A stretch of 8,617 nucleotides of DNA from contig DAIROT010000075.1 of NCBI GenBank assembly GCA_036806345.1, forward strand, positions 1 through 8,617. The letters run 5' to 3'. Below, piece after piece: positions 6,365 to 8,617 of this stretch (position 1 is its first letter; every line of letters begins with the position of its first letter). A program made the translations under genes and the position numbers. This DNA comes from QHCF01 sp003244275 (GTDB lineage Bacteria > Actinomycetota > Acidimicrobiia > Acidimicrobiales > QHCF01). The notes under the pieces were generated by a model. That model did not search any database. It had not been told where the DNA came from and saw only the letters and a program-made list of their open reading frames with translations.

Positions 6365-8314
6365 ATGTTGATCGAGCCCACCAGCACCTCCGGGGTGACC
6401 GGGCCCGAACCCCGCCCTGGTCCGGCTCGAGCCCTGGCCAGCGCGGTGGATCACCTGCTCGGACTGCAGGATGCCAACGGCTGGTGGAAGGGTGAGCTGG
6501 AGACCAACGTCACCATGGACGCCGAGGATCTTCTCCTGCGCCACTTCCTCGGCATCCGCACCGAGGAGGTGACCCAGGCGGCCGCCAGCTGGATCCGCTC
6601 GCAGCAGCGGGCCGACGGCACATGGGCCACCTTCTATGGCGGCCCGGGCGACCTGTCCACCACCATCGAGGCGTACATGGCCCTGCGCCTGGCCGACGAC
6701 CCGGCCGATGCCCCCCACATGGTCAAGGCGGCCGAGTTCGTGCGCCAGGCCGGCGGAGTCGAGCGCTCCCGGGTCTTCACCCGACTGTGGCTGGCCCTGT
6801 TCGGGCTGTGGTCGTGGGACGCGCTGCCGGCCCTTCCCCCCGAGCTGATCCTGCTCCCGCCCCAGGTGCCGCTCAACATCTACGACTTCGCCTGCTGGGC
6901 CCGCCAGACCGTGGTCGCCATCACCGTGGTGGGGGCACACCGTCCGGCGAGAGAGTTCCCTTTTGGCGTGGAAGAGCTGTGTACGGGAATGATGGAGCGG
7001 CCCAAACTGACGCTGGCCACCGTGGCCGGGCGGTTTTGGACGCTCGACCGGGTGCTGCGGGCCTACCAGCACCGGCCCCTGCGGGCGCTGCGGCGCCTGG
7101 CTCTGCGGCGAGCCGAGGGCTGGATCATCCGCCGCCAGGAGGCCGACGGGTCGTGGGGGGGTATACAGCCGCCGTGGGTGTACTCGCTGATCGCCCTGTC
7201 GCTGCAGGGCTACCCCATCGACCACCCAGTGATGCGGGCCGGACTGGCTGGCCTGGACAGCTTCGTCATCGATGACGAGCGGGGGCGCCGGCTGGAGGCC
7301 TGCCAGTCGCCGGTCTGGGACACTGCCCTCGCGGTGGTGGCCCTGGCTGACGCCGGCCTGGACGCCGACCACCCGGCCATGTCCCGGGCCGGGTCGTGGC
7401 TCATGGGTGAGGAGGTGCGCACGCCTGGCGACTGGTCAATCCGCCGACCCCAGCTGGCTCCGGGCGGGTGGGCGTTCGAGTTCGAGAACGACATGTACCC
7501 CGACGCCGACGACACCGCCGAGGTGATACTGGCCCTTCGCCGCCTGGTCCCCATCTCGCGAAATGGAGCTGGTACCGCCGCACCCCCTGATGCCCACTCC
7601 CGGGCCGTGCTGGCCGCGGTGGAACGGGGCGTGGCCTGGACCGAGGGCATGCAGAGCCGGGACGGCGGATGGGCTGCTTTCGACGCCGACAACACCCGGG
7701 CGGTAGTGGCCGCCCTGCCGTTCTGCGACTTTGGCGAGGTTATCGACCCTCCCAGCGCCGACGTGACCGCCCACGTGGTGGAGATGCTGGCGGCCGAGCC
7801 CGGCCGCGACCCGGTCCGCCTGGCCCGGGGGTTCAACTGGCTGGTGGATCATCAAGACCAGGACGGGTCCTGGTTCGGGCGCTGGGGTGTCAACCACGTC
7901 TACGGCACCGGGGCTGTGGTGCCGGCGCTGGTGGCAGCGGGGATGGATCGGGCAGAGCTACCGATCCGCCGGGCGGTGGCCTGGCTGGGCCAGCACCAGA
8001 ACCCCGACGGTGGCTGGGGCGAGGATCTCCGCTCCTACCGGGACCAGGACTGGCGGGGCAAGGGTGAGTCCACCGCTTCCCAGACGGCATGGGCCCTGCT
8101 GGCCCTGGTGGCCGCCGGGGAGCTGGGAGAGGTGGCCCGGCGGGGCGTGGACTGGCTGGTCGAGAACCAGCGCAGCGACGGCACGTGGGACGAGCCCTGG
8201 TATACGGGCACCGGCTTCCCCTGGGACTTCTCGATCAACTACCACCTGTACCGGCTGGTCTTCCCGGTGATGGCCCTGGGGCGATGGGTGGAGCAGACGG
8301 AGGGGCGGCCATGA
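6365..8314 (+). CDS. shc: Squalene-hopene cyclase
   Basis: Monotopic membrane-associated class II triterpene cyclase that turns squalene into hop-22(29)-ene and hopan-22-ol. The 649-residue product has seven QxxxGxW repeats (Q35, Q81, Q258, Q430, Q497, Q545, Q602) and the protonating DADD motif at D380-A381-D382-D383. By alignment from memory with the Alicyclobacillus enzyme (631 residues), Trp312, Phe365, His451, Trp489, Tyr495, Phe601, Phe605, Tyr609 and Tyr612 correspond to W318, F371, H470, W507, Y513, F618, F622, Y626 and Y629, so the active site looks complete; Tyr420 is replaced by F439, a common variant. A Gly/Ala/Pro-rich loop at about 398-411 accounts for most of the added length. 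The C-terminal TGFPWDFSINYHLYR resembles streptomycete cyclases. It starts 2 bases after the prenyl synthase stop behind a moderate GAGAG (6352-6356); a TTG at 6368 directly follows the ATG. The symbol hpnF is also used. Confidence 0.97.
   Translation: MLIEPTSTSGVTGPEPRPGPARALASAVDHLLGLQDANGWWKGELETNVTMDAEDLLLRHFLGIRTEEVTQAAASWIRSQQRADGTWATFYGGPGDLSTTIEAYMALRLADDPADAPHMVKAAEFVRQAGGVERSRVFTRLWLALFGLWSWDALPALPPELILLPPQVPLNIYDFACWARQTVVAITVVGAHRPAREFPFGVEELCTGMMERPKLTLATVAGRFWTLDRVLRAYQHRPLRALRRLALRRAEGWIIRRQEADGSWGGIQPPWVYSLIALSLQGYPIDHPVMRAGLAGLDSFVIDDERGRRLEACQSPVWDTALAVVALADAGLDADHPAMSRAGSWLMGEEVRTPGDWSIRRPQLAPGGWAFEFENDMYPDADDTAEVILALRRLVPISRNGAGTAAPPDAHSRAVLAAVERGVAWTEGMQSRDGGWAAFDADNTRAVVAALPFCDFGEVIDPPSADVTAHVVEMLAAEPGRDPVRLARGFNWLVDHQDQDGSWFGRWGVNHVYGTGAVVPALVAAGMDRAELPIRRAVAWLGQHQNPDGGWGEDLRSYRDQDWRGKGESTASQTAWALLALVAAGELGEVARRGVDWLVENQRSDGTWDEPWYTGTGFPWDFSINYHLYRLVFPVMALGRWVEQTEGRP
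8299..8305 (+). promoter_or_regulatory. Strong Shine-Dalgarno site for hpnG
   Basis: GGAGGGG lies 5 bases before the ATG at 8311 within the end of shc. With the ATGA overlap it marks the start of the last, partial gene, which has no stop codon inside the window. Confidence 0.65.
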
Positions 8315-8617
8315 GGGACACTCGCACCCGGCTGGTGGTCCTCGCCCCTCTGCGAGTAGAGGCGTCCGCCGCCCGGCGCGGCGCGCCGACGGCCGAGGTA
8401 GTCATCACGGGCATGGGACCGGTCCGGTCGGGCCAGGCGGTTCGCGGCCTGGCCAACCAGGCGCACTCTGACGGGGCCTCGTCCGGCGGCGCCATGGCCA
8501 TCATGGGCTTTGGCGGCGCCCTGCAGGCGGGCATGGCCCCAGGCGACGTGGTGGTGGCCACCAAGGTCATCCGGGCTGGCGGGGGCGGTGCGGCTGGCGG
8601 GGGCGGTGCGGCTGGCG
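8311..8617 (+). CDS. hpnG: HpnG-like nucleoside phosphorylase (partial, cut by window edge)
   Basis: Start of a protein of the MTA/SAH nucleosidase-purine nucleoside phosphorylase superfamily. HpnG removes adenine from adenosylhopane to give a ribosylhopane on the way to bacteriohopanepolyols. 102 codons are visible. Support: an N-terminal strand (LVVLAPLRVEA) with E17 where the family has an early conserved Glu, ITGMGPVRS (32-40), IMGFGGALQAGMAPGDVVVATKVI (64-87), equivalent to the GxxGGL...GDIVV core of the family, and location directly after shc. From residue 89 it enters an AGGGGA repeat that continues to the edge, so the C-terminal half, including the rest of the nucleoside site, is unseen. 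The sequence is divergent and identity rests partly on context; a general 5'-methylthioadenosine nucleosidase is less likely. ATG overlaps the shc stop by 4 bases behind a strong ribosome binding site. Confidence 0.8.
   Translation, partial: MRDTRTRLVVLAPLRVEASAARRGAPTAEVVITGMGPVRSGQAVRGLANQAHSDGASSGGAMAIMGFGGALQAGMAPGDVVVATKVIRAGGGGAAGGGGAAG
8575..8617 (+). repeat. 18-bp in-frame tandem repeat inside hpnG, at window edge
   Basis: The unit gctggcgggggcggtgcg occurs perfectly at 8575-8592 and 8593-8610, and a third copy begins at 8611 and is cut by the window end (7 bases seen). It is in frame with hpnG and encodes AGGGGA hexapeptides from residue 89, just after the GDVVVATKVI strand. Perfect identity of the copies implies recent expansion, ongoing slippage or an assembly collapse/expansion. 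The total copy number cannot be seen. Confidence 0.9.

Larger units (their letters stand above)
37..8617 (+). other. Hopanoid biosynthesis operon (dxs-hpnCDE-prenyl synthase-shc-hpnG)
   Basis: Seven co-directional genes cover the window with no usable intergenic space. Junctions are GTGA at 2094-2097, ATGA at 3002-3005, ATGA at 3862-3865, GTGA at 5343-5346, a 2-base gap at 6363-6364, and ATGA at 8311-8314. Together the products form a path from pyruvate/glyceraldehyde 3-phosphate through FPP and squalene to hopene and the first side-chain tailoring step; the other MEP enzymes must lie elsewhere. The packing indicates one transcript whose promoter is left of base 1 or within bases 1-36, where I see no convincing -35/-10 pair, and whose end is beyond base 8617. 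The core gene order resembles Streptomyces hopanoid clusters as I recall them, with dxs placed at the upstream end here. The operon is incomplete at its right edge. Confidence 0.93.

Noticed and set aside
6360..6366. Possible regulatory gap before shc
   Set aside because: Only 2 bases separate stop and start; there is no room for a promoter, terminator or structured leader.
6257..7372. Minus-strand open frame (about 371 codons) opposite the prenyl synthase and shc
   Set aside because: It lies against the QW-repeat cyclase, whose sense frame is certain; its composition is a codon-bias shadow.

Overview
The window is a tightly packed, single-strand stretch of a hopanoid (bacterial triterpenoid) biosynthesis operon. 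All seven genes read on the + strand in this order: dxs, hpnC, hpnD, hpnE, a polyprenyl diphosphate synthase, shc, and the first 102 codons of hpnG, which runs off the right edge. The DNA is strongly GC-rich with G/C-dominated third codon positions. The protein signatures are of the actinobacterial type: NDNGRSYAPT in Dxs, DDVLGIWGD in the prenyl synthase, and GFPWDFSINYHLYR in the cyclase. The core order hpnC-hpnD-hpnE-prenyl synthase-shc-hpnG is, as I recall it, that of Streptomyces-type hopanoid clusters. The source is therefore probably an actinobacterium, but I cannot name a genus.

Layout: dxs 37-2097; hpnC 2094-3005; hpnD 3002-3865; hpnE 3862-5346; prenyl diphosphate synthase 5343-6362; shc 6365-8314; hpnG 8311 to the edge. 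Five of the six junctions are 4-base ATGA or GTGA start/stop overlaps, and the sixth (prenyl synthase/shc) has a 2-base gap. No intergenic region is large enough for an internal promoter or terminator. I see no RNA genes, mobile elements, CRISPR arrays or attachment sites.

Pathway logic: Dxs makes 1-deoxy-D-xylulose 5-phosphate, the first MEP-pathway intermediate. The MEP pathway yields IPP and DMAPP, which the prenyl synthase elongates, most plausibly to farnesyl diphosphate (FPP). HpnD joins two FPP to presqualene diphosphate, HpnC converts this to hydroxysqualene, and HpnE reduces it to squalene. Shc cyclises squalene to hopene/hopanol. HpnG acts on adenosylhopane in side-chain extension, which implies an hpnH-like gene just outside the window and C35 hopanoids as end products.

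I do not find an undescribed system here. The points worth a second look are local: an unusual Dxs (Gln to Ala beside the catalytic Glu, RYSK in place of RYPK/R, and a long repeat-bearing linker), an 18-bp in-frame tandem repeat at the window edge inside hpnG, a short hexamer repeat in hpnE, the uncertain product length of the prenyl synthase, and the near-complete translational coupling of the operon.
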